NCBI RefSeq assembly: GCF_002246015.1
Contig: NZ_NOLJ01000020.1
Coordinates: 1 to 55,877 of the forward strand
Reading direction: 5' to 3'
DNA: 55,877 bases
From: Nostoc sp. 'Peltigera membranacea cyanobiont' 210A
GTDB taxonomy: Bacteria > Cyanobacteriota > Cyanobacteriia > Cyanobacteriales > Nostocaceae
The translations under genes and the position numbers were made by a program. Shown piece by piece: positions 1-8,539 of this stretch (position 1 is the stretch's first letter; every line of letters begins with the position of its first letter). The notes under the pieces were generated by a model. It did no database searches. It saw only the letters and a list, made by a program, of their open reading frames with translations, and was not told the origin of the DNA.

Positions 1-127
1 TCTTGAGATTGAACACAAATAATTCTCTCGAATTCTTGTGTTGATGTACAGCCCCCATTTATTCGCGAGTCATAGTCGCGAATAAACTGGTCTTCTCACC
101 CTCTTTTTGCAAAATTGGGATGCTCCC
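1..127. repeat. Left copy of a 127-bp perfect inverted terminal repeat
   Basis: The first 127 bases are the exact reverse complement of the last 127 (55751-55877); base 128 and its partner at 55750 no longer match. A length of exactly 127, a common largest k-mer of short-read assemblers, suggests that both ends are the same assembly-graph node and not biological telomeres. The segment covers the last codons and stop of the transposase at 70-1330 plus its downstream flank, consistent with a repeated IS end where the assembly branched. Confidence 0.9.
58..86. terminator. Hairpin over the transposase stop codon
   Basis: An 11-bp perfect stem (TTTATTCGCGA, 58-68, with TCGCGAATAAA, 76-86) encloses a 7-nt loop. 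It overlaps the stop codon of the leftward transposase at 70-72. It may be the transcript terminator of the IS or part of the IS end; there is no clean U-tract to decide. The same hairpin recurs inside the right-end copy. Confidence 0.5.
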
Positions 128-1330
128 TCAAAAAAGGTCTTGCGCGTTGGTAAATGCTGACGAATAAATTGGTATTTTTCCGAAGTGAGATCAAGTAGAG
201 TATGAAATAGAAATGCCAGAATGTTAAAGGTAGCTAATAGGGAAGATAAATGGTTTTTACCATGTCCAAAGTTGTGTTCTAAGTTATAACCCTTGGTCTT
301 AAGTGTATTGTTATTTTCGTTTTCAACTTTCCATCTGGTGCGACCAGCCGATACAATTGCCTCAACGTTAATATCAGTGATTTGATGATTTGTGGCAAAG
401 CTGTTTTTGTAAACCATAGTGCCATCAGAGCGAGTAACAGTTAATTCACACCAGTTAACTAATAAGGCATCTTCACCATCACGCAAGGGAATTTGATTCA
501 CATAACGATACTTATAAATCTCATAAACTTTACCTTTCCACCGTTTAATACTTAATGTATCAAGAGGCATTCCTTCTAACCACTCATAAAGTGTTTTATG
601 GGATTTAGGCTGACACACCAGAATAAAATTTAACTGCTTTATCAAAAGCAATTCACATAAAGGTTGATGACAATAAAGATCATCCCCTAAGATGGTAATA
701 CCAAGAGATGAATACTGTAAACCATATTTCTCAATCCAACGCTTTGCCGCCGCATTTTCACAATCTTGCTTTTGATGTCCATCTTGAGGCACAACAAATT
801 CTGGTATCAAGGGGATTACTTTGGAATTACCAGGACTAACAATTACTGGTGTTACCACTGTATGAAAATACTGAGTTGTTCCATTTCTAAAAGTTCTGCT
901 CGAACAATGTTGGCAGTGAATCTGATTGGAGGAAAAATATTCTGTCCCATCCAGGGCTATCAATAAATTATTTTTCAAAGAGCGAAACGCTTCCAGGTGT
1001 TTACTTTGCTCTAATGCTCTAAAAATCTCATAAAACACCGGAAATACTACAGATGGTTCCACATCATCCAGCAAGTCTCTGATATGGTTATCTGTGGGAA
1101 TCTGATGTACTCCAAATAAGCTTTGAGCATTGTTATGCCCTTTTTTCTGCGCCATTGACTTTTGATGAGCCAGAAATGAAGGGCGAAGAAGTAAAAAATA
1201 CTGAAAATGCGCTTAATGCTGCATCGCTCATCTGATAGTACTTGTTTTTACCTGTTCGTTTATCAGGTAAATCTTTCAGGATTGAGTGAAAGTATTGCAC
1301 TATTTCATCAAACATTCCTGGCTGATTCAA
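70..1330 (-). pseudogene. DDE transposase (IS4-like fold), split by a frameshift
   Basis: Two overlapping leftward reading frames together make one transposase of about 420 residues. The first (from 1330) holds the N-terminal region with KDLPDKRTGKNK and DAALSAFSVFF. The second (to 70) holds the catalytic part with ALDGTEYF, a HCQHC pair, ILGDDLYCHQP and the downstream WKVENENNNTLKTKGYNLEHNFGHG block typical of DDE transposases common in cyanobacteria. They join if one base is removed near 1172-1192, where the expected PSFLAHQ continuation reads PFISGSS. The neat reconstruction suggests a recent one-base insertion or a sequencing error near the A6 run at 1193-1198. I am sure it is a transposase, less sure of the IS family. 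Confidence 0.8.
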
Positions 1331-1344
1331 AAAAGCCCCTGCAC

Positions 1345-1731
1345 TTACGAGTTTTGAGATACAAAAACCATACCTTTAACTGAAAATTTTGTATAGATGA
1401 TAATGATAGTGATAATTATTATCATAATGAGAATTGCTGCGCACAATGGTATTAAGGTTGATGGTATCCATTCAATAAATCTTTGATAACTCGGAAGCCG
1501 CGGAAAAGCAGAACTCCATTGCTGTTTGACGTGATTCAAATAAAAATGCTTAAAATTTCAGTAATGATTTTGATGAAAAGCAATTAATATCGTCATAATT
1601 TCACTCAAACATAGGCTTTTTGCGCGATTACGTCTGATTACTCCTCCTTTTAATAGCTTTTTGTGCCATTGACCTTCAAACGTTTGACAGAAATCATCTA
1701 CATGGCAAAATAAAGCATCTAAACTAAACAT
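1345..1731 (-). pseudogene. IS982-family transposase remnant with in-frame stop
   Basis: Read leftwards from ATG at 1731, the frame gives MFSLDALFCHVDDFCQTFE, then NRAKSLCLSEIMTILIAFHQNHY, then a TGA stop (1558-1560) where a basic residue is expected before NFKHFYL, and continues in the same frame through LPSYQRFIEWIPSTLIPLCA. This matches the conserved N-terminal third of IS982-type transposases. Homology ends near 1450, followed by low-complexity Ile-rich sequence. A single CGA-to-TGA change would explain the stop. The element is dead and truncated, and its outer end seems to lie at about 1780-1801, directly beside the GC-rich gene island. Confidence 0.75.
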
Positions 1732-1816
1732 TAGGACAGGTGCTGGATTTGACGTTATTTTCAGCTTACTACCTGTCCCTTTCCTTATCCCGAACTCAGG
1801 TTAAATAGCAAATGAA

Positions 1817-2320
1817 ATGGCAAATAGCGAATGGTGTTGGAGGGGCGCGGACGATCCAGAATTGGTACATGCGCTGGTTTGCGAAAGCGATCTTCGAAAC
1901 GCCTTGCCCGGTGTCCCTGCGCCACTGCGAAATCCCACGACCACCCGCGCTCACGTGGCAGCCGGGAACGTCTACGGGTTGTTCAACCATAACGATCTGA
2001 TCGCAACGTTCACAATTACCGCAGAACCACCCCACGGCGTGCATGCACAGAGGTTTCCCGAAGCTGGATGTCCAGTCTACCTTCAGCGGCTGGCCGTCCA
2101 ACCGGCGTGGGTGGACCGGGATGCGTTGATCGGTGTGCGTTGCGTCCGCAAGGCGTGTGAACTAGCGAAGGCGCGAGGCGCTGACGCTCTCCGCGCCGAG
2201 GTAAACCCCGATCTCAAGGCGGTTCGTGCGCTACTGGAGGGCCTCGGTTTTCGTCAGCACGGGCCTGCCGTCGAGAAAGAAGGTAGGCGTGCAGTCTATC
2301 TTCAGTACGAAATTTCCTGA
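1817..2320 (+). CDS. GNAT-family N-acetyltransferase
   Basis: The product (167 aa) has the GNAT order: an N-terminal substrate-binding half, the central strand YLQRLAVQPAW, then the acetyl-CoA-binding helix region DALIGVRCVRKACELAKARG and the C-terminal ALRAEVNPDLKAVRALLEGLGF block typical of the family. It would transfer an acetyl or other acyl group from CoA to an amine. It is the leftmost gene of the GC-rich island and converges on the epimerase gene (19 nt between stops), so it is probably transcribed separately. No good ribosome binding site precedes the ATG at 1817, and an IS remnant abuts it, so the native promoter may be lost. The substrate is unknown. Confidence 0.8.
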   Translation: MANSEWCWRGADDPELVHALVCESDLRNALPGVPAPLRNPTTTRAHVAAGNVYGLFNHNDLIATFTITAEPPHGVHAQRFPEAGCPVYLQRLAVQPAWVDRDALIGVRCVRKACELAKARGADALRAEVNPDLKAVRALLEGLGFRQHGPAVEKEGRRAVYLQYEIS

Positions 2321-2338
2321 TTTGGACTCCCACCGATT

Positions 2339-3352
2339 TCAGCCCTGGGAGGCTATTCCCGGCCCGTGAAACCGGTGAATTGTGCGATGCAGATACTCCT
2401 CGCCGGGGGCGAGATAGGCGGAAGGAAAATCCGGTCGAACGGGCGCATTCGGCCACGAGCCAGTCTGTAAGCAAATTCCGGTGCGAGGGTATATAAATGT
2501 GTCGGCGGTATATATTTGCAGCCCCGGTTGATCAGTCTGAATTCTCATACTCCGACCGCTGGCGGGATCACTCAGGAGGGCGGCTTGGTCGCGAGAAGAG
2601 TTGAGTAGATAGCAGTTGTCCAGCGAGAGACCAGCGAGGGGTTTTCCCTCACGGAGATCGTAGGTAGTCCCGTCTATCGGCATCGGTTCGCCGATAGGCA
2701 TAAGTTGATCATCGACGTGGAGAAGCCGATTAGTGTTCACCTGGAGCAGATGTCGATCAATCGTTCCGGTACCCGCGAGATTCCACATGGCATGGTTGGT
2801 GATGTCGCAGACGGTCGGCGAACTCGTCCGCGCTCGGTGTTCGAACATGAGGGTCGGCCCAGGGCCCAGGCGGTAGGTAGTCATCGCGGTGATCTCTCCG
2901 GGATAGCCCTGGTCTCCATCCGGCCGAACAAGCCTCAATTCGACGGCGCACCAGTCGTTCGTGCACTCGGTACGAGCCTCCCAGACGAACGCATCGAATC
3001 CCAGTCTCCCGCCGTGGATATGATGGGCTCCGTTGTTTCGCACGAGTTGGTACTCCCGTCCGTCCAGCGTAAAGCACCCGCCAGAGATACACCGCGCGTA
3101 GCGCCCCATCGTCGCGCCTAGATAGGCGCGCCCCTCGACGCGCTCGTAATCGGCGAGCTGGGGCAGTCGAACCACGACATTTACGTCTCCTCCTCGTCCG
3201 TCCGGGAGGCGAACCTCGATCAAGCTGGCACCGTAGGTCCAGACTTTAACCGATATCCCGTCTCCATCGGATAAGGTGTAAGCGTCCACCGTCCGTGGTG
3301 CTTGCGCAGCATGGCGGATCGTCGTTCCAATGGTGTGATGTTCGATTTGCAT
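2339..3352 (-). CDS. Aldose 1-epimerase (mutarotase) family protein with altered active site
   Basis: The 337-residue product has the GalM fold signatures: MGRYARC (82-88), NNGAHHIHGG (106-115, putative catalytic His111), DITNHAMWNL (183-192, His187) and a DNCYLL metal/sugar-side motif near 245. In the family the C-terminal catalytic base is the Glu of an A-L-E-x-Q motif before PDA; here the aligned residues read CLQTGSWPNA, so Glu is Gln296. The two His remain. The protein may therefore bind a sugar without mutarotating it, or catalyse something else. It starts 5 nt after the ligase stop and is the last gene of the leftward operon, with no obvious Shine-Dalgarno, suggesting coupling. Confidence 0.85.
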   Translation of the reverse strand: MQIEHHTIGTTIRHAAQAPRTVDAYTLSDGDGISVKVWTYGASLIEVRLPDGRGGDVNVVVRLPQLADYERVEGRAYLGATMGRYARCISGGCFTLDGREYQLVRNNGAHHIHGGRLGFDAFVWEARTECTNDWCAVELRLVRPDGDQGYPGEITAMTTYRLGPGPTLMFEHRARTSSPTVCDITNHAMWNLAGTGTIDRHLLQVNTNRLLHVDDQLMPIGEPMPIDGTTYDLREGKPLAGLSLDNCYLLNSSRDQAALLSDPASGRSMRIQTDQPGLQIYTADTFIYPRTGICLQTGSWPNAPVRPDFPSAYLAPGEEYLHRTIHRFHGPGIASQG

Positions 3353-3357
3353 TGGGG

Positions 3358-4833
3358 TTACAGCAGTTTGCGGATTTGGGTTAGCAGGGCGGGACGAAGT
3401 ATTTTTCCCGTTGGCGTACGTGGGATGGCGTCGACGTAGAGGATCCGTCGCGGCAGGGTTGATGGTGCAAACATCTGACGGAGGTGGTCGTTCACCTGTT
3501 GATCTGTCAATGTGGCATTGCCGACAATGACTGCGGCGATCGCCTCCCCCAACATCTCGTCGTCGAGTACCACACAGGCCGCGTCGCTGACGCCGTCCAT
3601 CCCCGTCAGTTCCCGTTCCATCTCTTCCAGCGAAACCGACTCGCCTCGAACCTTAGCGATATTCTTCTTCCGACCGACGACGACGAAAAGCGGGGCCTCC
3701 ACCTCCGGGTCGAATCGTTCCATGCCGATGTCGCCGGTGTGGAACCAGCCGTCCTTGAAGGCGTCGGCGGTGCCCTCCGGATTTCCTGCGTAGCCGTCCA
3801 TTACGTTGTGACCGCGTACGCAAATCTCACCCCTCTCCCCAGGACCCAGTTGCCTCCCAGAGGCGTCAAGTATGGCGACCTCGTTCCCCTGGACAGCGAC
3901 ACCGATGGTCGGAATATCGGTATCCACCATCTGCCGTCGGTAACACGCGTCGGACAGTGATCGCAGCAGTGTGGTCGAAAAATTGTTCGTTTCGGTCAGT
4001 CCGTAGCCTTGTAATATTCGGACACCCCACCGTTCGTAGGCGGAGCGGACGGTCTCTCGCGTCAGCGGTGCCGCAGCCGAGACAAAGTAGCGGAAATCGG
4101 GCGGTATTTCGGGTGCGCGCCAGGTTGCCAGTAGTGCATTCAGGATGCTCGGTACCACGCTGGCGATGTGCGGACGGAATTCATAAAGTAGTCTCGGGTA
4201 GGTCAGCGGATTGAACCCTTGGGCTAACATGGCGTGTGCACCGGAAAACAGCGTTGCGAGCAGCGTGAAGTGAAAACCGTTGACGTGGTGGATGGGAAGG
4301 CAACCCAACAAGCGTACACCCGGCTGCATGGCGTGATGGCAAGTGATGGCAAGTGCGTTCGCTACCGCCCCTCGGTGGGTTTGGATCACGATTTTCGAAG
4401 CGGCGGTGGAGCCGGAAGTAGGGAAGTAGAATGCGTCATCCGCTGGTTTCAGGGGGGCGTCCTCGGCGTTGGGTGGTGGTAGGCGTTCAAGGTCGGGAGG
4501 GGGATTTAATACTGTCTCCGCGCCGATCTGCCGCATGATTGCCTCCTGTCGGTGCTGGGGTGCTTCGGGGTCAAGAAACACCACACGTACGCCAGAACGG
4601 AGTGCCCCAAACAGGGTGGCGGCACTTGCCAGGTCGTTGCAGGGCGCGAATCCCACAATGGCGCCTGCCGCCAATCCGAACTCATGGTAGAGCCAGGACG
4701 CGGCCTGACGACTGAATCGGTCGAACTCTGCGTAGGAGAGGGTGCGCCGTTCGCCGGAGGAGGCCGCCGCGGTCAGATAGGGTGCGTTGGGGGTTTGGTT
4801 GAGGCGTTCCGCCAAACCGTCGATGACCGTCAT
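3358..4833 (-). CDS. Free-standing adenylating ligase (acyl/aminoacyl-AMP ligase)
   Basis: ANL-superfamily enzyme with all core motifs in order: FPTSGSTAASK (P-loop-like A3), LQGYGLTETN (A5), GWFHTGDIG (A7), VGRKKNIAKVRGESVSLEEME (hinge and A8 region) and RTPTGKILRP with the A10 lysine. It would activate a carboxylic or amino acid with ATP and could load it onto the carrier protein at 7566-7850. I chose ATG 4833 (MTVIDGLAERL), where family similarity begins; the open frame extends to a GTG at 4935 with no better binding site. It lies between the S51-like gene and the epimerase gene in one leftward operon. Substrate not predictable by eye. Confidence 0.85.
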   Translation of the reverse strand: MTVIDGLAERLNQTPNAPYLTAAASSGERRTLSYAEFDRFSRQAASWLYHEFGLAAGAIVGFAPCNDLASAATLFGALRSGVRVVFLDPEAPQHRQEAIMRQIGAETVLNPPPDLERLPPPNAEDAPLKPADDAFYFPTSGSTAASKIVIQTHRGAVANALAITCHHAMQPGVRLLGCLPIHHVNGFHFTLLATLFSGAHAMLAQGFNPLTYPRLLYEFRPHIASVVPSILNALLATWRAPEIPPDFRYFVSAAAPLTRETVRSAYERWGVRILQGYGLTETNNFSTTLLRSLSDACYRRQMVDTDIPTIGVAVQGNEVAILDASGRQLGPGERGEICVRGHNVMDGYAGNPEGTADAFKDGWFHTGDIGMERFDPEVEAPLFVVVGRKKNIAKVRGESVSLEEMERELTGMDGVSDAACVVLDDEMLGEAIAAVIVGNATLTDQQVNDHLRQMFAPSTLPRRILYVDAIPRTPTGKILRPALLTQIRKLL

Positions 4834-5012
4834 GCGGCCCGCCAGTGACTGACTTACGTGTTGATTCCGATAGGTGTGGGGAAGGGACAACATGAAAATA
4901 CCCATTCTGTGGTCAGGATAGAGAGTAGGAGCCACCTCTTTTCAGTTATGAGGGCGGAGCCCCTACGCCGCCGTCCCCTGCCGATGCCGCCGCGGGGAGT
5001 ACAGCAAGGTGC

Positions 5013-5669
5013 CTACCTTAGCCCCAACACGGACCAGGGTGACGAGCCTTCGTGGACGATAACTTCTCCATCGCGCAGGGCGACGAAAGGAATGTGATGG
5101 TCAATATAATATTGAACGAGTTTCTCGATGTCGGCGGATTCCGGATGATCGGAGCGATAGTGCGGAGCAACCGCGAATGGAAGAATATCCAATCCCTGCC
5201 ACACGATCTCTTCGTGGTATCCCGTAGGTACCTGGTAGGGGTCATCGACCATTTCCACCCCGTGGACATCCCGCGCCAGGAGATCGATTCCGGCGCTATA
5301 GCCGCCATAGACGAATACATCCTGAGCGAGAAGGTCCGGCAGGATCTTGTCCAGCCTACTGCACCGCATCGCTCGCAGCAGCACGAAGATGTTCCCACCT
5401 CGAACCCACACTAGGTCTGCGGCAAGGAGGCACCGGGTCAACTGAGTAACATCTTCGTCCCAGAAGTGATCGCGGAGATCAAGTTCCTCCGGTTGGAACC
5501 CAAGTGTTCGCAAGGAGGTGAATTCGCCCTCCACCTTTTCAGCCCGCTCGATGGGTGAATGGTTGTCGCATGAGTTAACGATAACCAGCGCGCGACGTCC
5601 GTCCCCGCACATGCTCAGGAGTCGATCCGTATGCATTCCTAAGCGAAAGGATGAAAGATAGAGTCTCAT
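5013..5669 (-). CDS. Peptidase S51 / type 1 glutamine amidotransferase-like protein
   Basis: The 218-residue product has the S51 layout: an N-terminal Rossmann-like strand, VWVRGGNIFVL (GGN motif, about 88-97), the nucleophile elbow GGYSAGIDLL with putative Ser125, and APHYRSDHPES with His170 as probable catalytic His. Known members are alpha-aspartyl dipeptidase PepE and cyanophycinase-like hydrolases acting on Asp/Glu-linked bonds. In this operon it might trim a gamma-glutamyl- or aspartyl-type protecting group from an intermediate, as hydrolases do in some carrier-protein pathways; that is inference. The start codon lies 4 nt after the stop of the SIS-domain gene. Confidence 0.8.
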   Translation of the reverse strand: MRLYLSSFRLGMHTDRLLSMCGDGRRALVIVNSCDNHSPIERAEKVEGEFTSLRTLGFQPEELDLRDHFWDEDVTQLTRCLLAADLVWVRGGNIFVLLRAMRCSRLDKILPDLLAQDVFVYGGYSAGIDLLARDVHGVEMVDDPYQVPTGYHEEIVWQGLDILPFAVAPHYRSDHPESADIEKLVQYYIDHHIPFVALRDGEVIVHEGSSPWSVLGLR

Positions 5670-5673
5670 GGTG

Positions 5674-6747
5674 TTACTGCGATTTCCTTGTATCTGTGGC
5701 GTAGAGGTTCAAGGCACGTGCGGGAAACAATTTAGTCCCTCGCGCCCGGGCGATAAATCCCGCTAAAATAGGGGCAAATATATAATATAGTAACGGAGCA
5801 AACGACTCCCGAGGGGTGCCTCTCATTCCAATCAGGAGTACTGCGTGGTGGGAAAACCGCGACTCTCGCCAATCGGCCACTACGAAGACCGAACGATGGA
5901 GATCCGCCGCGACCTTGGCGATCTCCACCGCGTGGTCGCCAGCGGCTCCGGGTGGCGCGATTAGGATCAGTGGAGCAGAAATCGGCAATAGGTGGCGTTC
6001 AATGTGCCACCATTCGTCGATGTCCTGGCCGGATGCCGGTTGGCCGAGCGCCTCCATGAATTTCGCGGCGGCATAGAGCGCAGTTCCGCGATGAGGGCCG
6101 CCGCTGGCGATTACCCAATGGGGAGAGTCCGCGGTTTGCTTTGCCATCTCTTCCAGTGATTTACGGACTGCCGAGTACGAAGCGTCGATCGCAGAAGCAA
6201 GGTTGGCGATCTCTTCGAAACACGTCTCCCCAGAGTTTCCCTTCGCCTCTCCCAATGCGAGTGCGAGCACGAAATGGGATAGTAATATCGCTTGGTAGCT
6301 CCGCACTCCAGGACAGGGCTCCTTGTCCGGCAGGTGGGACGTCAAGGCGTAATCCGCATACTTCAGCAGTGCGCCGTCCGGGTTGGAGCTAACTCCCACG
6401 ATCTTCGCACCCCGCCCCCTTGCGTATGCCGCAGCTTCCAGGATGCGTGGAGTGTTGCCGGATGCCGACGAGAGCACGACGAGTCTGTCGGGACCGAGGG
6501 AATCTGAATACGCCATTAGTTCAAAAGGCGAGAGCGCCCGGCACTCGCGCCGGGAGAATTCCCGCACTGCCGACATAGTACTCATGCCGGCGAACAGGGC
6601 GTCGCCGCTCCCCACCAACAGTATTCGTTCAAAATCACCCGTTTTTAGCGCTTGGGCCTGTTGCCGCAACTGCGGCAACAGCCTCTCCAAATCCTTGCCT
6701 AAAAGGCCAACCTCTCGCAGGAGCACTTCGGGATTCAGGGGGTGCAT
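5674..6747 (-). CDS. SIS-domain sugar isomerase/deaminase-like protein
   Basis: Two SIS (sugar isomerase) domains resembling the isomerase half of GlmS, AgaS and FrlB are visible: ILLVGSGDALFAGM and VVLSSASGNTPRILEAA (first phosphosugar-binding loops), then WVIASGGPHRGTALYAAAKFMEAL with GQDIDEWWHIERHLL in the second. Such proteins isomerise or deaminate phosphorylated (amino) sugars. ATG 6747 is preferred because family similarity starts with MHPLNPEVLLREVG; the longer frame from 6825 runs back through the upstream gene. It overlaps the BtpA-like stop by 13 nt, so the two are probably translationally coupled. Together with the epimerase-like protein this points to a sugar-derived building block. 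Confidence 0.8.
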   Translation of the reverse strand: MHPLNPEVLLREVGLLGKDLERLLPQLRQQAQALKTGDFERILLVGSGDALFAGMSTMSAVREFSRRECRALSPFELMAYSDSLGPDRLVVLSSASGNTPRILEAAAYARGRGAKIVGVSSNPDGALLKYADYALTSHLPDKEPCPGVRSYQAILLSHFVLALALGEAKGNSGETCFEEIANLASAIDASYSAVRKSLEEMAKQTADSPHWVIASGGPHRGTALYAAAKFMEALGQPASGQDIDEWWHIERHLLPISAPLILIAPPGAAGDHAVEIAKVAADLHRSVFVVADWRESRFSHHAVLLIGMRGTPRESFAPLLYYIFAPILAGFIARARGTKLFPARALNLYATDTRKSQ

Positions 6748-7550
6748 GGGTATTTCAGGGGCGGTAATGCGTTGACGATCTCCATGTAGGCCGCGACACG
6801 GTTGCTGTCGACGCCACTGCCCCAACCATTGGTTTCCAGGCAGGCTCCAACGAATGCACCATCGGCCATGGACAGCAAGCGGGCGGCATTGTCGTGGTCA
6901 GTGTGGCCCGCGAGAAACACTGGCAGAGCAGGTGCTTTGCGCCTGACCTCCGCCAACCAGGCAAGAGTGCGTGATTCGTCAGCACTGCCGACAGCCACTG
7001 CGTTAGCTCCTACCCGGCACGCGTGGCGCGCCAATTCCCCAACGTTGCGGGAAGGGCGGTGATGGATGGAGGCGATATCGGCTACGACATCAATGTCGTG
7101 GGCGCAAAGGGTCTGCCGGTACGCCGCCACGCCGTAGGGATCCGCGTTGAGGGTGCCGTGATCGGAAAGCGTTTTGCCGACTAATGCCGTCGCCCTAATA
7201 AAATGGCCTCCACCGACTTTCGCGACAGCCAAAGAAGCCTCGATGGCGTTTTTCATAATCTGAACGCCAATTGCGAACCCAGGCCTCACCGCTTCAGCAA
7301 TCGTGTTGACGATCAATCCCATAGCAACGACGCGCGCGGGGTCAACAGCATCTTCGACCGGGTAGACTCGATCCACCGTCTGCACTAGGCAGCCGTGAGC
7401 GCCACCGCGGTCTAGGGCCAGCGCCGATTGCAACGCCTTGTCGCGTATCCGTGCAAAACTTTCCGGTTCGTAATATGGGGTTCCTGGCAGTGGATCGAGG
7501 TGAACCATGCCATAGATTTTTCTATTCCCTTCGGGCATCCTTTCGGGCAT
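6735..7550 (-). CDS. BtpA/SgcQ-family TIM-barrel protein
   Basis: The start IYGMVHLDPLPGTP, the middle GVQIMKNAIEASLAVAKVGGGHFIRA and DVVADIASIHHRP, and ADGAFVGACLETNGWGSGVD near the end are hallmarks of the BtpA family (about 270 aa, as here). Family members include BtpA, needed for photosystem I stability in Synechocystis, and SgcQ from a sugar-utilisation operon; no firm reaction is known. Linked to SIS-domain and epimerase-like genes, this copy is more likely SgcQ-like and metabolic than photosynthetic. AAGGTGG upstream of the ATG can serve as ribosome binding site. It starts 15 nt after the carrier-protein stop. Confidence 0.85.
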   Translation of the reverse strand: MPERMPEGNRKIYGMVHLDPLPGTPYYEPESFARIRDKALQSALALDRGGAHGCLVQTVDRVYPVEDAVDPARVVAMGLIVNTIAEAVRPGFAIGVQIMKNAIEASLAVAKVGGGHFIRATALVGKTLSDHGTLNADPYGVAAYRQTLCAHDIDVVADIASIHHRPSRNVGELARHACRVGANAVAVGSADESRTLAWLAEVRRKAPALPVFLAGHTDHDNAARLLSMADGAFVGACLETNGWGSGVDSNRVAAYMEIVNALPPLKYPCTP

Positions 7551-7565
7551 TGTTCCACCTTACGC

Positions 7566-7850
7566 CTAGATCACTCGCCCTTTGTATCGAGCAGTATCGA
7601 GCAAGGCATTCGCCGCCGCGGCCGTTGTGCGCAGACTGCGGAATGTCTCACGGTTTATGACTTTAGAGGGAAAAGTCACTTTGAGCGTACGCTCGAGGTC
7701 CAACAGAAAGGTAGCAAACATCAGTGAGCCGAGCCCCATCGCCTCCAGGTCGGTGTCGAGACCGATGTCGGCGGTTGGAGCCCCTCCCAGACACCGCTTG
7801 AGGACGGTGGCTACCGTATCCTCAAGCGGTATTCTTGATACGTTCGGCAT
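7566..7850 (-). CDS. Acyl/peptidyl carrier protein
   Basis: A 94-residue four-helix carrier protein. The motif DLEAMGLGSLMFATFLLDLE contains the serine (Ser42) that would carry 4'-phosphopantetheine; the usual D-S-L is G-S-L here, a tolerated variant. It is the first gene of the leftward operon and has a strong binding site (GAGGAG just before ATG). A free-standing carrier with a free-standing adenylating ligase suggests a building block tethered while it is modified, for example by the oxygenase domain encoded on the other strand. No phosphopantetheinyl transferase is in the window, so a host enzyme would be needed. Confidence 0.85.
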   Translation of the reverse strand: MPNVSRIPLEDTVATVLKRCLGGAPTADIGLDTDLEAMGLGSLMFATFLLDLERTLKVTFPSKVINRETFRSLRTTAAAANALLDTARYKGRVI

Positions 7851-8022
7851 ATGTCTCTCCTCTGGTAATGAACACGACTTGGCAAAATTGAGGTTAAAAT
7901 CCTTAGTGGCGTAGAAAACTCCTGAAAGACTCGCTGTGCAACGATTCTCATTCGGACAGGCGGTTGGCAGGAGAAGCCACTTTATGAGATGCTCAAGTTC
8001 TCCAAGTTATTATAAGTCATCA

Positions 8023-8160
8023 CGATGTCAGCTCCTCTTCTCTATCGTCAACTGCTAGAGCAATTAAGTCAATTGATTCAGCCGCAAGATAAAAGGCATC
8101 TCCAAGGATTCGCGGAGATAGTCGCGGCTATCTTACGCCTTATGATACCGTTGGCGAAAT
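8023..8160 (+). pseudogene. N-terminal remnant of an IS4-like transposase
   Basis: From ATG 8023 the frame reads MSAPLLYRQLLEQLSQLIQP followed by DKRHLQGFAEIVAAILRL. This N-terminus is familiar from cyanobacterial IS4-type transposases that continue with a KSACLSHW-like segment, absent here. No continuation of the family is visible after about 8160, so it is a fragment. Recognition is from memory of the family. Confidence 0.5.
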
Positions 8161-8382
8161 ATTACTTAACATAAAAACGGCGGATCTACCGTGTATTACT
8201 TGGAAAAGATAGATATCTCGTTCCGTGTATTACACGGTAAGAAAAAAATTAAGTTAGCTGCCTCAATTATCAATAAACTAGAAGAAATACCTGTGGAGGC
8301 AGTATATGTGCTTACATCCTAGGTAACACCAAAGTTTTTAGCTAGTTTTCGTTGGGAAATGTCTTTGGGAAAAACTTTTTGG

Positions 8383-8414
8383 TTTACTTTTAACTAACCG
8401 TATTGGGTTATAAT
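8383..8414 (+). promoter_or_regulatory. Possible promoter for the cupin / oxygenase-aminotransferase pair
   Basis: A perfect TATAAT lies at 8409-8414, about 125 bases upstream of the cupin ATG. The best -35 candidate, TTTACT at 8383-8388, is weak and 20 bases away. The position fits a sigma-70-type promoter for the rightward operon, but support is one strong hexamer only. Confidence 0.35.
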
Positions 8415-8539
8415 CATCCTAATCAAAGCAGATTTGGTATGAAAACTGGCTCTTCGGTTGGTTTAAGTCTGGAGGCGCTTCTGCTGAACGGTTACTGTAA
8501 AAGCGATCTCTATCGCGACTGAACATCGAAGGAATAATT

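Larger units (their letters stand above)
7851..8539. other. Intergenic region between the divergent cluster operons, with transposase debris
   Basis: This 689-base gap separates the leftward carrier-protein operon from the rightward cupin operon. At about 8023-8160 the plus strand reads MSAPLLYRQLLEQLSQLIQP then DKRHLQGFAEIVAAILRL, which resembles the N-terminus of a cyanobacterial IS4-type transposase and breaks off. A second stretch, about 8191-8322, reads IDISFRVLHGKKKIKLAAS then IINKLEEIPVEAVYVLTS and stop, possibly another transposase scrap. The rest is AT-rich and holds a possible promoter (8383-8414). Native regulatory sequence of the cluster has probably been disrupted by insertions. 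Confidence 0.5.

Noticed and set aside
1..127. Telomere-like inverted ends of a linear plasmid
   Set aside because: The match is exactly 127 bp and contains the end of a transposase gene; an assembly k-mer overlap explains it better.
1172..1198. Programmed frameshifting in the left transposase
   Set aside because: An A6/T6 run is present, but joining the frames best needs a base removed downstream of it, so an indel or error is simpler.
6735..7550. BtpA as a photosystem I assembly gene
   Set aside because: It is embedded in a sugar/carrier-protein operon of foreign composition, so an SgcQ-like metabolic role is more likely.
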